A stretch of 26,008 bases of DNA from positions 1-26,008 of the forward strand of contig URUL01000017.1 in assembly GCA_900551005.1 (NCBI GenBank), given 5' to 3'. The notes beneath the pieces were generated by a model. That model saw nothing but the letters and a program-made list of their open reading frames with translations. It ran no database searches and had not been told where the DNA came from. The DNA is from an uncultured Ruminococcus sp. GTDB lineage: Bacteria > Bacillota > Clostridia > Oscillospirales > CAG-272. Of this stretch, positions 15,906-22,960 are shown piece after piece (the first letter of the stretch is position 1; the number at the start of each line of letters is the position of its first letter). Both the position numbers and the translations under genes were made by a program.

Positions 15906-17099
15906 TCAAATGTTCATTTCTTCTCTTACCGCCTTGAAGCAATCGACAACATATGCGAGCTGCTCCTTGGTATGAGAAGCGCAGACCTGCGTGCGTATTC
16001 TCGCCTTGCCCTTCGGTACTACAGGGTATGAGAAGGCAACGACATAAACACCCTTCTCCATCATGCGGCGGGCAAATTCGCCTGCCGTTTTTTCATCATA
16101 AAGCATAACGGGAACGATGGGATGTGTGCCATCGATGATATCAAAGCCCGCCTCCGTGAGGAGCGAACGGTAATATTTCGTATTATCCTCAAGCTTATCG
16201 CGAAGCTCCGTCGTTTCCGAAAGCATATCGATGAGCTTGGAGGTCGTAGCCGCGATGGCGGGAGCCAGGGAATTTGAGAAGAGATACGGACGGCTTCTCT
16301 GACGAAGCAGATCGATGATCTCTTTTCGTCCCGAGGTAAAGCCGCCGGAAGCGCCGCCGAGCGCCTTGCCGAAGGTGGAGGTTATGATGTCCACTCTACC
16401 CATAACGCCGCAATGCTCGCTCGTACCCTTGCCGTGTGCACCCACAAATCCGGATGCATGGCTGTCATCAACCATCACGAGCGCGCCGTATTTCTCCGCG
16501 AGATCGCATATGCCGGCGAGATTTGCGATGATTCCGTCCATGGAGAAAACGCCGTCGGTGGCGATAAGCTTGATCCTTGCGCCCGCCGCGTCCGCTTCCT
16601 TCAGCTTTGCTTCGAGATCGTCCATGTTGTTGTTCTTATAGCGGTATCTGGCCGCTTTGCAGAGACGGACTCCGTCGATGATGCTTGCATGATTGAGCTC
16701 ATCGCTGATGACGGCATCCTCAGCGGAAAGTACCGTTTCGAAAAGGCCGCCGTTGGCATCAAAGCAGGAGGAATAGAGTATGGTGTCCTCCGTGCCGAGG
16801 AACGTGCTGATCTTCTGCTCCAATTGCTTATGGATATCGAAGGTTCCGCAGATAAAACGAACGCTTGCGCATCCATAGCCGCGGCTCCTATATGAATCGA
16901 CAGCCGCCTGTATCAGCTCCTCGGAATCGGCAAGACCGAGATAGTTGTTGGCACACATATTGATCATTTTCGTGCCGTCTGCCGTGGTGACAGCCGAGCT
17001 CTGCGGAGAGACGATCACTCTTTCTCCCTTAAAAAGGCCGTCCGCCTTAATTTTTTCAACCTCGCTCTTATAAAAGGCAAGTGCATCATTCTTATTCAT
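15906..17099 (-). CDS. kbl: Glycine C-acetyltransferase (2-amino-3-ketobutyrate CoA ligase)
   Basis: 397 residues, the normal length. This PLP enzyme splits 2-amino-3-ketobutyrate with CoA into glycine and acetyl-CoA. Seen in order: NNYLGLA (51-57), the Gly-rich RFICGTFDIHKQLE, DGVFSMDG (182-189), DDSHASGFVGAHGKG (211-225) and the PLP lysine Lys245 in STFGKALGG. The start at 17099 has GGAGGG 7 nt upstream; the frame is open six codons further, but that would overlap tdh without a ribosome site. It follows tdh by 14 nt, and together the pair forms the threonine dehydrogenase route from threonine to glycine. Related oxoamine synthases (AONS) share the fold, but the tdh neighbour settles the call. 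Confidence 0.95.
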   Translation of the reverse strand: MNKNDALAFYKSEVEKIKADGLFKGERVIVSPQSSAVTTADGTKMINMCANNYLGLADSEELIQAAVDSYRSRGYGCASVRFICGTFDIHKQLEQKISTFLGTEDTILYSSCFDANGGLFETVLSAEDAVISDELNHASIIDGVRLCKAARYRYKNNNMDDLEAKLKEADAAGARIKLIATDGVFSMDGIIANLAGICDLAEKYGALVMVDDSHASGFVGAHGKGTSEHCGVMGRVDIITSTFGKALGGASGGFTSGRKEIIDLLRQRSRPYLFSNSLAPAIAATTSKLIDMLSETTELRDKLEDNTKYYRSLLTEAGFDIIDGTHPIVPVMLYDEKTAGEFARRMMEKGVYVVAFSYPVVPKGKARIRTQVCASHTKEQLAYVVDCFKAVREEMNI

Positions 17100-17113
17100 T
17101 TTAATTCCCTCCT

Positions 17114-18157
17114 TCAACCGAGCTTTGTCCAGTCGAGCACGACCTTGCCGGAATTGCCGCTGTTCATGGCTTCAAAGCCCTTTTCATAATCCATGATATC
17201 AAAGCGATGCGTGATGATGGGGTCAAGATCGAAACCGCCGTGAATCATTGCCGCCATCTTATACCATGTTTCAAACATTTCTCTGCCGTAAATACCCTTT
17301 ATCCAGAGTCCGTCAAAAACGATCTTCTCCCACGGGATCTGCATATCGTTTTTCGGTATTCCGAGCATAGCCATTTTGCCGCCATTTTCCATGGAATTGA
17401 TCATCTGATTGAAGGCGACGGGACTACCCGACATTTCAAGACCCACATCAAAGCCCTCGTGGATATCGAGACTCTTCATCACCTCACGGAGATCTTCGTT
17501 CTTTGTATTGACAGCGGCACTCACGCCGAACTTCTTTGCGAGATTCAGGCGGTAATCATTGATATCGGTGATTACTACATTTCTTGCACCGCAGAAGCGT
17601 GCGATACCTGCCGCCATAATACCGATAGGCCCTGCTCCCGTGACAAGCACATCCTCACCCACGAGATTGAAGGAAAGCGCCGTATGCGTAGCGTTGCCGT
17701 ATGGATCAAATATCGCATAGAGGTCATCGGAGATCTTATCATCGCAGAGATAGACATTTGTCTGCGGAATTACAAGATACTGAGCAAAAGCGCCGTCGCG
17801 ATTTACTCCGACGCCCTTTGTTTCTCTGCAAAGGTGACCCTTTCCGGCAAGGCAATTCCGGCATTTTCCGCAGACGATATGGCCCTCACCCGTGACTCTG
17901 TCTCCCGGCTTGTAAGCCGTTACATTTTCGCCTACCTCGACGATCTCGCCTACATATTCATGACCTATCGTCATGGGCGTATGTATGGTTTTTTTGCTCC
18001 ATTCATCCCAGTTGTAGATATGCAGATCCGTGCCGCAGATGGCTGTCTTGCGTATCTTTATTTTCACATCGTTTTTGCCGCATTCGGGAACGGGTACTTC
18101 ACGCATCCAAAGCCCTTTTTCGGGACGTTCCTTAACAAGCGCAATCATTTTTTCCAT
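17114..18157 (-). CDS. tdh: L-threonine 3-dehydrogenase
   Basis: 347 residues, zinc-dependent medium-chain dehydrogenase that oxidises threonine to 2-amino-3-ketobutyrate with NAD+. Catalytic zinc ligands are Cys41 (ICGTDLHIYNWDEW, a Tdh hallmark) and His66-Glu67 (GHEYVGE). The structural zinc site is Cys96, Cys99, Cys102 and Cys110. The nucleotide fold shows TGAGPIGI. AAGGGG lies 9 nt before the ATG; a second ATG three codons later is possible. It is the first gene of tdh-kbl and is read from a consensus promoter. Confidence 0.96.
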   Translation of the reverse strand: MEKMIALVKERPEKGLWMREVPVPECGKNDVKIKIRKTAICGTDLHIYNWDEWSKKTIHTPMTIGHEYVGEIVEVGENVTAYKPGDRVTGEGHIVCGKCRNCLAGKGHLCRETKGVGVNRDGAFAQYLVIPQTNVYLCDDKISDDLYAIFDPYGNATHTALSFNLVGEDVLVTGAGPIGIMAAGIARFCGARNVVITDINDYRLNLAKKFGVSAAVNTKNEDLREVMKSLDIHEGFDVGLEMSGSPVAFNQMINSMENGGKMAMLGIPKNDMQIPWEKIVFDGLWIKGIYGREMFETWYKMAAMIHGGFDLDPIITHRFDIMDYEKGFEAMNSGNSGKVVLDWTKLG

Positions 18158-18207
18158 AAACAGTAACCCCTTTTTCCAAGGCAGACCGCCTTATTAATTA
18201 CGCTTTG

Positions 18208-18236
18208 ATTATATACCTCTTATAAATATATGTCAA
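18208..18236 (-). promoter_or_regulatory. Consensus sigma-A promoter of tdh-kbl
   Basis: On the minus strand: TTGACA (18231-18236), a 17-bp spacer, TATAAT (18208-18213); both hexamers match consensus perfectly. The leader of about 44 nt contains a short hairpin, AAGGC/GCCTT, just before the ribosome site. Confidence 0.92.
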
Positions 18237-18276
18237 GTAAGTAGAATGTTAAGATTTTAAAAATTTTCATAAACTA

Positions 18277-18305
18277 TAGATTTTCTCGTAATTTAATGGT
18301 ATAAT
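18277..18305 (+). promoter_or_regulatory. Extended -10 promoter of rbfA-nrnA-truB
   Basis: TATAAT at 18300-18305 is preceded by TGG (extended -10). The -35 position (18277-18282, TAGATT) matches only half of the consensus. The predicted start near 18312 leaves a leader of about 85 nt. Confidence 0.7.
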
Positions 18306-18325
18306 AGAAATAATAAGTTTTGCAA

Positions 18326-18386
18326 GCAAGCATTTTTGTTTGCGGTATATATGAAAATAATCACATCATTTGCCGAAAGGCGGCAA
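18326..18386 (+). promoter_or_regulatory. Two hairpins in the rbfA leader
   Basis: GCAAGCA (18326-18332) pairs with TGTTTGC (18337-18343) around TTTT. TTGCCG (18370-18375) pairs with CGGCAA (18381-18386). The second stem abuts and partly covers the AAGGAGG ribosome site at 18385-18391, so it may tune rbfA translation. No known riboswitch class is recognised. Confidence 0.4.
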
Positions 18387-18396
18387 GGAGGGATAA

Positions 18397-18789
18397 ATGT
18401 CAAATTTCAGAAAAGCGCGGATCAATGACGAGTTCATGCGAACCGTAGCCGATGCTCTGCGCATGGTAAAGGATCCTCGCGTGAGCACGAGAATGATAAC
18501 CATTACGCAGTGCGACGTATCCGGCGATCTCAAGTATGCGAAGATATATTTTTCGCTTCTCGATTCCGATGAAGATGCGGTAAGGGATGTTTTGCACGGC
18601 CTGAAAAGCGCGCGCGGTCTTATCCGCCATGAGATTGCGGAAAAGCTTAATCTCCGCATCACCCCGGAGCTGACCTTCCTATATGACAATGCCATAGAAC
18701 GCGGAGCAAACATATTCAGATTGCTCAAGGAAACGCATGTCGATGATTCTGCTTCCGACAATGAATCGGAGGGCGGAGATGGTGAATAA
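18397..18789 (+). CDS. rbfA: Ribosome-binding factor A
   Basis: 130 residues, a single KH-like domain. RbfA binds the 30S subunit and helps mature the 5' end of 16S rRNA. Family features are the N-terminal RKARINDEFMRTVADAL, DPRVS, the strand DLKYAKIYFSLL, the helix segment GLKSARGLIRHEIAEKLNLRITPELTF and a charged, acidic tail. AAGGAGG lies 5 nt before the ATG. It overlaps the next gene by 11 bp. rbfA usually follows nusA-infB; here tdh lies upstream instead and rbfA has its own promoter. Confidence 0.95.
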   Translation: MSNFRKARINDEFMRTVADALRMVKDPRVSTRMITITQCDVSGDLKYAKIYFSLLDSDEDAVRDVLHGLKSARGLIRHEIAEKLNLRITPELTFLYDNAIERGANIFRLLKETHVDDSASDNESEGGDGE

Positions 18790-19759
18790 TTCCAATTCTT
18801 CCGTAAAATCCGTTTGCAGGCTTCTTACGGAAAACAATAATTTTGCCGTATATACGCACGAAAATCCCGATGCCGATACGGTTGGCTCATGCTTTGCGCT
18901 TGTTCTCGCGCTGAGGCTTGCGGGCAAGAGGGCATATCCCGTCTGCTGTGATAAGATCCCCGTTTCGCTCACCTTTTTGACAGGTGGCGAGCGTAACTTT
19001 TTCGAGGAGGAGCTGCCCCGGGATTTTTCGCCTGTGTTCAGAATAAGCGTGGACGTCGCTTCTCCGAGTCAGCTCGGAAAATATATGAATCATGCACGCG
19101 AAATGTGCCTCGTACTCGACCATCACAAAACGCACGAGTCATATGCGCCGGTTCGGATAGTCGATTCGCAGGCGGCAGCATGCGCCGAGATCGTATATCG
19201 CTTGGTAAATCGCCTGCTCTCGGGAAGGATCCCCGAGGAGATAGCTTCCCTGCTCTATGCCGCTCTTGCGGCGGATACCGGCGGCTTTCGCTATGCCAAT
19301 ACAACGCCCTTTACACATAAGATAGCCGCAAAGCTCATAGAGCACGGCGCAAACCATGCGAGCATCTGCCGCGATCTTTTCGAATGTAAAACCAAGAGCG
19401 CTCTCGCGGCAGAGGCTTTTGCCATGGCAAATGTGCAGTATTTCTGCGGCGGGAAAATTTCATATGTCTGCATGACGGAAGCAGATAAAAAAGCAGGCGG
19501 CTTCGACGAGGAAGATACATACGATGTCATCAACGCCATCCGCCGTGCCGACGGCGTCAAGGTAGCCGTATTTGTCCGCGAGCGCGCCGACGGCTCATAC
19601 AAAATATCAACTCGATCCTCCTGCGATATAGATGTGTCAAAAATATGCGCTATTTTCGGCGGAGGCGGTCATTTCGGTGCGGCAGGCTGTGTCGTTTCCT
19701 CCTCCGAGGTCGACAGCGCCGTCAAAAGGATCATAAAGGAATGCGGTTTCGATGAATGA
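18779..19759 (+). CDS. nrnA: DHH/DHHA1 phosphoesterase, NrnA type (nanoRNase / pAp phosphatase)
   Basis: 326 residues. NrnA degrades 2-5 nt RNAs and dephosphorylates pAp. Metal-binding DHH-domain motifs are HENPDADTVGS (Asp31, Asp33), the DVAS segment, and LDHHKTHE (Asp114-His115-His116). The DHHA1 domain ends with the GGGGHFGAAGC substrate-binding loop. The start at 18779 was chosen because GGAGG lies 6 nt upstream; the frame is open 14 codons further inside rbfA. It overlaps rbfA by 11 bp and truB by 8 bp, the conserved Firmicute order rbfA-DHH-truB. Confidence 0.93.
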   Translation: MVNNSNSSVKSVCRLLTENNNFAVYTHENPDADTVGSCFALVLALRLAGKRAYPVCCDKIPVSLTFLTGGERNFFEEELPRDFSPVFRISVDVASPSQLGKYMNHAREMCLVLDHHKTHESYAPVRIVDSQAAACAEIVYRLVNRLLSGRIPEEIASLLYAALAADTGGFRYANTTPFTHKIAAKLIEHGANHASICRDLFECKTKSALAAEAFAMANVQYFCGGKISYVCMTEADKKAGGFDEEDTYDVINAIRRADGVKVAVFVRERADGSYKISTRSSCDIDVSKICAIFGGGGHFGAAGCVVSSSEVDSAVKRIIKECGFDE

Positions 19760-20639
19760 CGGAATACTTCTTTTAAATAAGCCCATCGGTATCACCTCCC
19801 ATGATGCCGTAAATAAAATGCGCCGTCTCTTCGGCACGCGCTCTGTCGGGCATACGGGAACGCTGGATCCGATGGCATCGGGTCTTCTGACCGTTCTCAT
19901 AGGCAATGCCACGAAGGCGAGCGAATACGCTATGCAGCACGATAAAAAATACCGCGCCGGTCTGCGCCTCGGCATCACGACGGATACGGAGGATACCTCG
20001 GGTACGGTGCTTTCGGAAAGCGATGACATTCCCTCTGAGGATGCGGTCATCTCCGCGGCAAAAAGCTTTGTCGGCGATATCCTGCAGACGCCGCCTATGT
20101 ACAGCGCGCTGAAGGTCGGTGGGAAAAAGCTCTGCGACCTTGCCCGCGAAGGCGTAACGGTAGAGCGCGAGCCGCGAGAAATACACATATATTCCATCGC
20201 CGTCGCAAGAATCGACGACAGAAATTATACGCTCGATGTCTCCTGCTCGAAGGGAACGTATATCCGCACGCTTTGCGCCGATATCGGTTCCGCACTCGGC
20301 TGCGGGGGTACGATGAGTTCCCTTGTGAGGACGGAATCCGGAGGCTTTTCGCTCAACGATGCGGTGACCTCGGAGCAGTTGGAAGCAATGGATATCGCTC
20401 AGCGGCAGGCACGGCTTCTTCCCGTGGAAAGTCTTTTCGCAACGCTTCCCTGCGTGCGCCTCTCCGACTTTTATGCGAATCTCGCGCGCAACGGTGCGGA
20501 AATATATCAGCGCAAAGCGGGTACGAATTTTTCGCTCGGTGAAAAGCTGCGAGTATATGACAAAAACGGATTTTTTGCCCTCGGCGAAGTCCGCGCATAT
20601 GACGAGGGTACGGCGATAAAGCTCATAAAGAGGTTTTAG
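19752..20639 (+). CDS. truB: tRNA pseudouridine-55 synthase
   Basis: 295 residues. TruB makes pseudouridine 55 in the T-loop of tRNAs. The catalytic motif GHTGTLDPMASGLL carries Asp39. Other family blocks are LLLNKPIGITSHD at the N-terminus, the KKYRAGLRLGITTDTEDTSG strand, CSKGTYIRTLCADIG and a C-terminal PUA-like domain. It overlaps the nrnA stop codon by 8 bp and is the last gene before a terminator. The riboflavin kinase gene ribF, often next in this cluster, is absent here. Confidence 0.96.
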   Translation: MNDGILLLNKPIGITSHDAVNKMRRLFGTRSVGHTGTLDPMASGLLTVLIGNATKASEYAMQHDKKYRAGLRLGITTDTEDTSGTVLSESDDIPSEDAVISAAKSFVGDILQTPPMYSALKVGGKKLCDLAREGVTVEREPREIHIYSIAVARIDDRNYTLDVSCSKGTYIRTLCADIGSALGCGGTMSSLVRTESGGFSLNDAVTSEQLEAMDIAQRQARLLPVESLFATLPCVRLSDFYANLARNGAEIYQRKAGTNFSLGEKLRVYDKNGFFALGEVRAYDEGTAIKLIKRF

Positions 20640-20683
20640 CCACGCGATATGTACGCATGCAAATGAGAATAACAAACAAAAAG

Positions 20684-20731
20684 CTCCCGCAAAGGCTGCT
20701 TCCGAAAAAGGCAGTCTCCGTGGGAGTTTTT
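20684..20731. terminator. Bidirectional terminator between truB and the radical SAM gene
   Basis: CTCCCGC (20684-20690) pairs with GTGGGAG (20720-20726), with an inner CTGC/GCAG stem. A T run follows on the plus strand (20727-20731). On the minus strand the matching AAAAA gives TTTTTG after the stem, so it can also end the convergent operon. Confidence 0.8.
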
Positions 20732-20733
20732 GC

Positions 20734-20751
20734 TATATTATACATTTGTAT
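20734..20751. repeat. ATACA-TT-TGTAT inverted repeat, copy 1
   Basis: The 12-nt palindrome ATACATTTGTAT is embedded here. The 16 nt TATATTATACATTTGT at 20734-20749 recur exactly at 21657-21672. It lies 3' of the radical SAM gene, next to the terminator. Confidence 0.4.
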
Positions 20752-20777
20752 CATATATAAAGTGTCTCTCGATCACA

Positions 20778-21668
20778 TCAAACACCTGTCATATCAAAGG
20801 GCGGAATAAAGCTGTCCTCCGCCGTTCCACCCTCCTGAATAAAGGCTTTTTCAATCCCCTCATTGACCGCGAAATCTATTATTTCGTCATATTCGCGCTC
20901 GGTTATCCTTCGCGAAAGCTCGGGATAAGGCACATCGGGCATAGGCGTATATTGATTCATTATCGAGATATAAATTTTCCCGCCGTAGGTTTTATGAAGA
21001 TAGCGAAGCACGCTCTTGGCATCGAGGAGTCCCTCGGGCAGGATCAGCAGGCGCACTATCGTGCCGCGCTTCATCAGCCCGTCCGACGAAAAGACAGTCT
21101 CTCCCGTCTGCCTTACCATCTCGGCAGTCGCCGCCTTCGCCACATCGGGATAATCTGATGCATAGCTGTACTTCTTCGCACGTGCCGGCGACATATATTT
21201 GAAATCGGTGAGATAAATATCGATAAGCCCATCAAGCGTTTTCAGAGAATCGACGCTCTCGTAGCCGCCGCAATTATAGACAAAAGGAAGAGAAAATCCG
21301 CGCGCCTTCGCCATCATGATTGCTTCACGTATCTGCGGTGTGAAGTGCGTCGGCGTGACGAGGTTTATATTATGGACGCCCTTTTCGGCAAGCTCGAAGA
21401 AAATCTCACAGAGCCGCTCGCAGGATATCTCCTTGCCGAATCCTCCGTGCGCTATCTCCTTATTCTGGCAGTAAACGCACCGCAGACTGCATCCCGAAAA
21501 GAATACCGTGCCCGAGCCGCGCTCACCCGAAATGCAAGGCTCCTCCCAGTAGTGCGGAGCGGCACGCGCTATTTTTAATTTGGCACCCTGCCCGCAGTAT
21601 CCTGCCGTGCGGTATCTGTCAATGCCGCAATTTCTCGGGCAAACATCGCATTTTTGTATATTATACAT
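20778..21668 (-). CDS. Radical SAM protein, PflX-like (COG1313)
   Basis: 296 residues. The [4Fe-4S]/SAM site is CSLRCVYC (Cys60, Cys64, Cys67) inside GTVFFSGCSLRCVYCQN, typical of the PflX group related to pyruvate formate-lyase activating enzymes. An N-terminal Cys set, CDVCPRNC...GYC (Cys7, 10, 14, 25), could hold a second metal or cluster. HYWEEPCISGERGSG is a family hallmark. The substrate is unknown; no glycyl-radical enzyme gene is in the window. The ribosome site is poor (GGAG lies 14 nt upstream of the ATG). The gene starts 9 nt after the preceding stop, so translation may be coupled. It is the last gene of the exporter-Nudix operon. Confidence 0.85.
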   Translation of the reverse strand: MYNIQKCDVCPRNCGIDRYRTAGYCGQGAKLKIARAAPHYWEEPCISGERGSGTVFFSGCSLRCVYCQNKEIAHGGFGKEISCERLCEIFFELAEKGVHNINLVTPTHFTPQIREAIMMAKARGFSLPFVYNCGGYESVDSLKTLDGLIDIYLTDFKYMSPARAKKYSYASDYPDVAKAATAEMVRQTGETVFSSDGLMKRGTIVRLLILPEGLLDAKSVLRYLHKTYGGKIYISIMNQYTPMPDVPYPELSRRITEREYDEIIDFAVNEGIEKAFIQEGGTAEDSFIPPFDMTGV

Positions 21669-21672
21669 TTGT
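21657..21672. repeat. Direct repeat TATATTATACATTTGT, copy 2
   Basis: Exact 16-nt match to 20734-20749, spanning the radical SAM start codon. The right arm of the palindrome is degenerate here (TGTGT). Confidence 0.4.
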
Positions 21673-21677
21673 GTTAT

Positions 21678-22052
21678 TCAAACTCCGAGTATATAAAATC
21701 CGTTATACATTTGTATATCTTTTTCGAGCCATTTCGAAATCACATTGTATTCGCGCGGTTTTTCGGACTTTATTGCCTTGAGTATTTCTGCCGCGCGATC
21801 TGCGCTGTAGTAATTGAGCCCGTAAAAACAGAATCTGCCCGAGCCATCGGGAGAAGTGCACGGCTCGAGATATTTGCCGTACTCTGCCATAAATTCATCG
21901 AGCTGATCCGTATCCACATAGAAGGAATCGTCGCTCCGGTTGATCACATTTGAGAAGACATTTTTCATATTACGACGGCGACAAAAGCTAAACTCCATAT
22001 AATCGCCGCCGTGTCTTTCGCTGTTCCGGCAGAAGAATCTGTTCTCGTTCAT
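21678..22052 (-). CDS. Small unknown protein in the Nudix-radical SAM operon
   Basis: About 124 residues, family not recognised. Four Cys occur, including Cys-x-Phe-Tyr in GRFCFYGLNYYSADRAAEIL. The C-terminal half looks alpha-helical and ends with YNGFYILGV. No signal peptide or membrane segment is seen. The start at 22052 overlaps the Nudix stop as ATGA, typical of coupled genes. An ATG six codons upstream (22070) also has a GAGG site 7 nt before it and cannot be excluded. Its tight packing with a Nudix gene (4-bp overlap) and the radical SAM gene (9 nt) argues that it is a real protein. Function unknown. Confidence 0.7.
   Translation of the reverse strand: MNENRFFCRNSERHGGDYMEFSFCRRRNMKNVFSNVINRSDDSFYVDTDQLDEFMAEYGKYLEPCTSPDGSGRFCFYGLNYYSADRAAEILKAIKSEKPREYNVISKWLEKDIQMYNGFYILGV
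21703..21716. repeat. ATACA-TT-TGTAT inverted repeat, copy 3
   Basis: Fourteen nt (TTATACATTTGTAT) identical to 20738-20751, inside the 3' end of the unknown gene, where they encode part of QMYN. Confidence 0.35.
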
Positions 22053-22501
22053 TTGATTATCGCCTTCCATTCTCCGCCCTCTGCGATATATTGAAATTCC
22101 GTTTTCGAATCGTCAAGCATCATATTAACAAGCGCACCGAGATCGGCTACGGAATTGCGGTCGTCTATCTCGTCGCGGTCAAGCCAAAGCATTTCACCTT
22201 CGCATGATGATGCAATATCACCGCTGAATTTTTCCGTTTCAAATAGGAATACCAAATATCTTCCGCCGTCAGAGCGCGGAAACTGCTTTATACCGCAGAG
22301 GTGCGGTTCATATATATCGAGCCCTGTCTCCTCCTTCATCTCGCGTATGACGGCATCGACTACCGATTCTTCGGGTTCTATATGTCCTCCCGGAAGTGCC
22401 AGCCCTTTCCAATCCGCTTTTATTCTGTTCTGAAGGAGCAGGCAATCTCCCTTGTGAACAAGGCAGAGCACCGTAAGCTCCGCTTTTTCCGTTCTGCTCA
22501 T
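22049..22501 (-). CDS. Nudix hydrolase, MutT/8-oxo-dGTPase-like
   Basis: 150 residues. A complete Nudix box lies at GGHIEPEESVVDAVIREMKEETG, with the REMKEE metal-binding core preceded by LPGG. Enzymes of this group hydrolyse nucleoside diphosphate-X compounds, often oxidised dNTPs; the substrate here is not determined. GGAGGG lies 6 nt before the ATG. The start overlaps the stop of the upstream Nudix gene by 4 bp (ATGA), and its own stop overlaps the next start in the same way, so three genes are translated as a unit. Confidence 0.92.
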   Translation of the reverse strand: MSRTEKAELTVLCLVHKGDCLLLQNRIKADWKGLALPGGHIEPEESVVDAVIREMKEETGLDIYEPHLCGIKQFPRSDGGRYLVFLFETEKFSGDIASSCEGEMLWLDRDEIDDRNSVADLGALVNMMLDDSKTEFQYIAEGGEWKAIIK

Positions 22502-22947
22502 TGAAGTCCCTCCGACAATGCCTCGTATACAACGTTTTTTACATTTTCATATGAGCATTTCGCTATAAAATCCGCCGTATTCATAAATCCCGCAAAATGT
22601 ATCCCCGCCTCTGTGATATCAGTCGGCTTTTCTTCATCTATCCGGAAAACAACGGGATATATCATTTTTTCCGTAGGTATCGCATGATGATCTGTGAACC
22701 GGACGGCAAATGGCGTTATCTCTCTTACAAATTCGCTCTTGCAGAGCAAAACACCCGTTTCCTCGAGACATTCACGCACAGCCGCATCGATATGCGTTTC
22801 TCCTGCCTCGATATGCCCCTTCGGAAGAGAGAGTGCCTCATGACCGTATATCGTTTCGCGTGTGGCGAGTATTTTTCCGCCGCATAAAACGACAGCCATG
22901 GCGCTCTTCTCTTTTCTGTATGACTCATCCGTTTTTGAAAAGCTCAT
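22498..22947 (-). CDS. Nudix hydrolase with LPKGH-type box
   Basis: 149 residues. The Nudix box is KGHIEAGETHIDAAVRECLEETG, preceded by SLP. The LPKGH form is common in diadenosine-polyphosphate hydrolases and related RNA-cap enzymes, in contrast to the LPGGH form of the adjacent paralogue, so the two probably differ in substrate. The ATG at 22947 has a GGAGGAGG site directly upstream; the frame is open 27 codons further, but that part lies inside the ABC transporter gene. It starts 13 nt after that gene and overlaps the next by 4 bp. Confidence 0.92.
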   Translation of the reverse strand: MSFSKTDESYRKEKSAMAVVLCGGKILATRETIYGHEALSLPKGHIEAGETHIDAAVRECLEETGVLLCKSEFVREITPFAVRFTDHHAIPTEKMIYPVVFRIDEEKPTDITEAGIHFAGFMNTADFIAKCSYENVKNVVYEALSEGLQ

Positions 22948-22960
22948 CTTCCTCCTCCGT

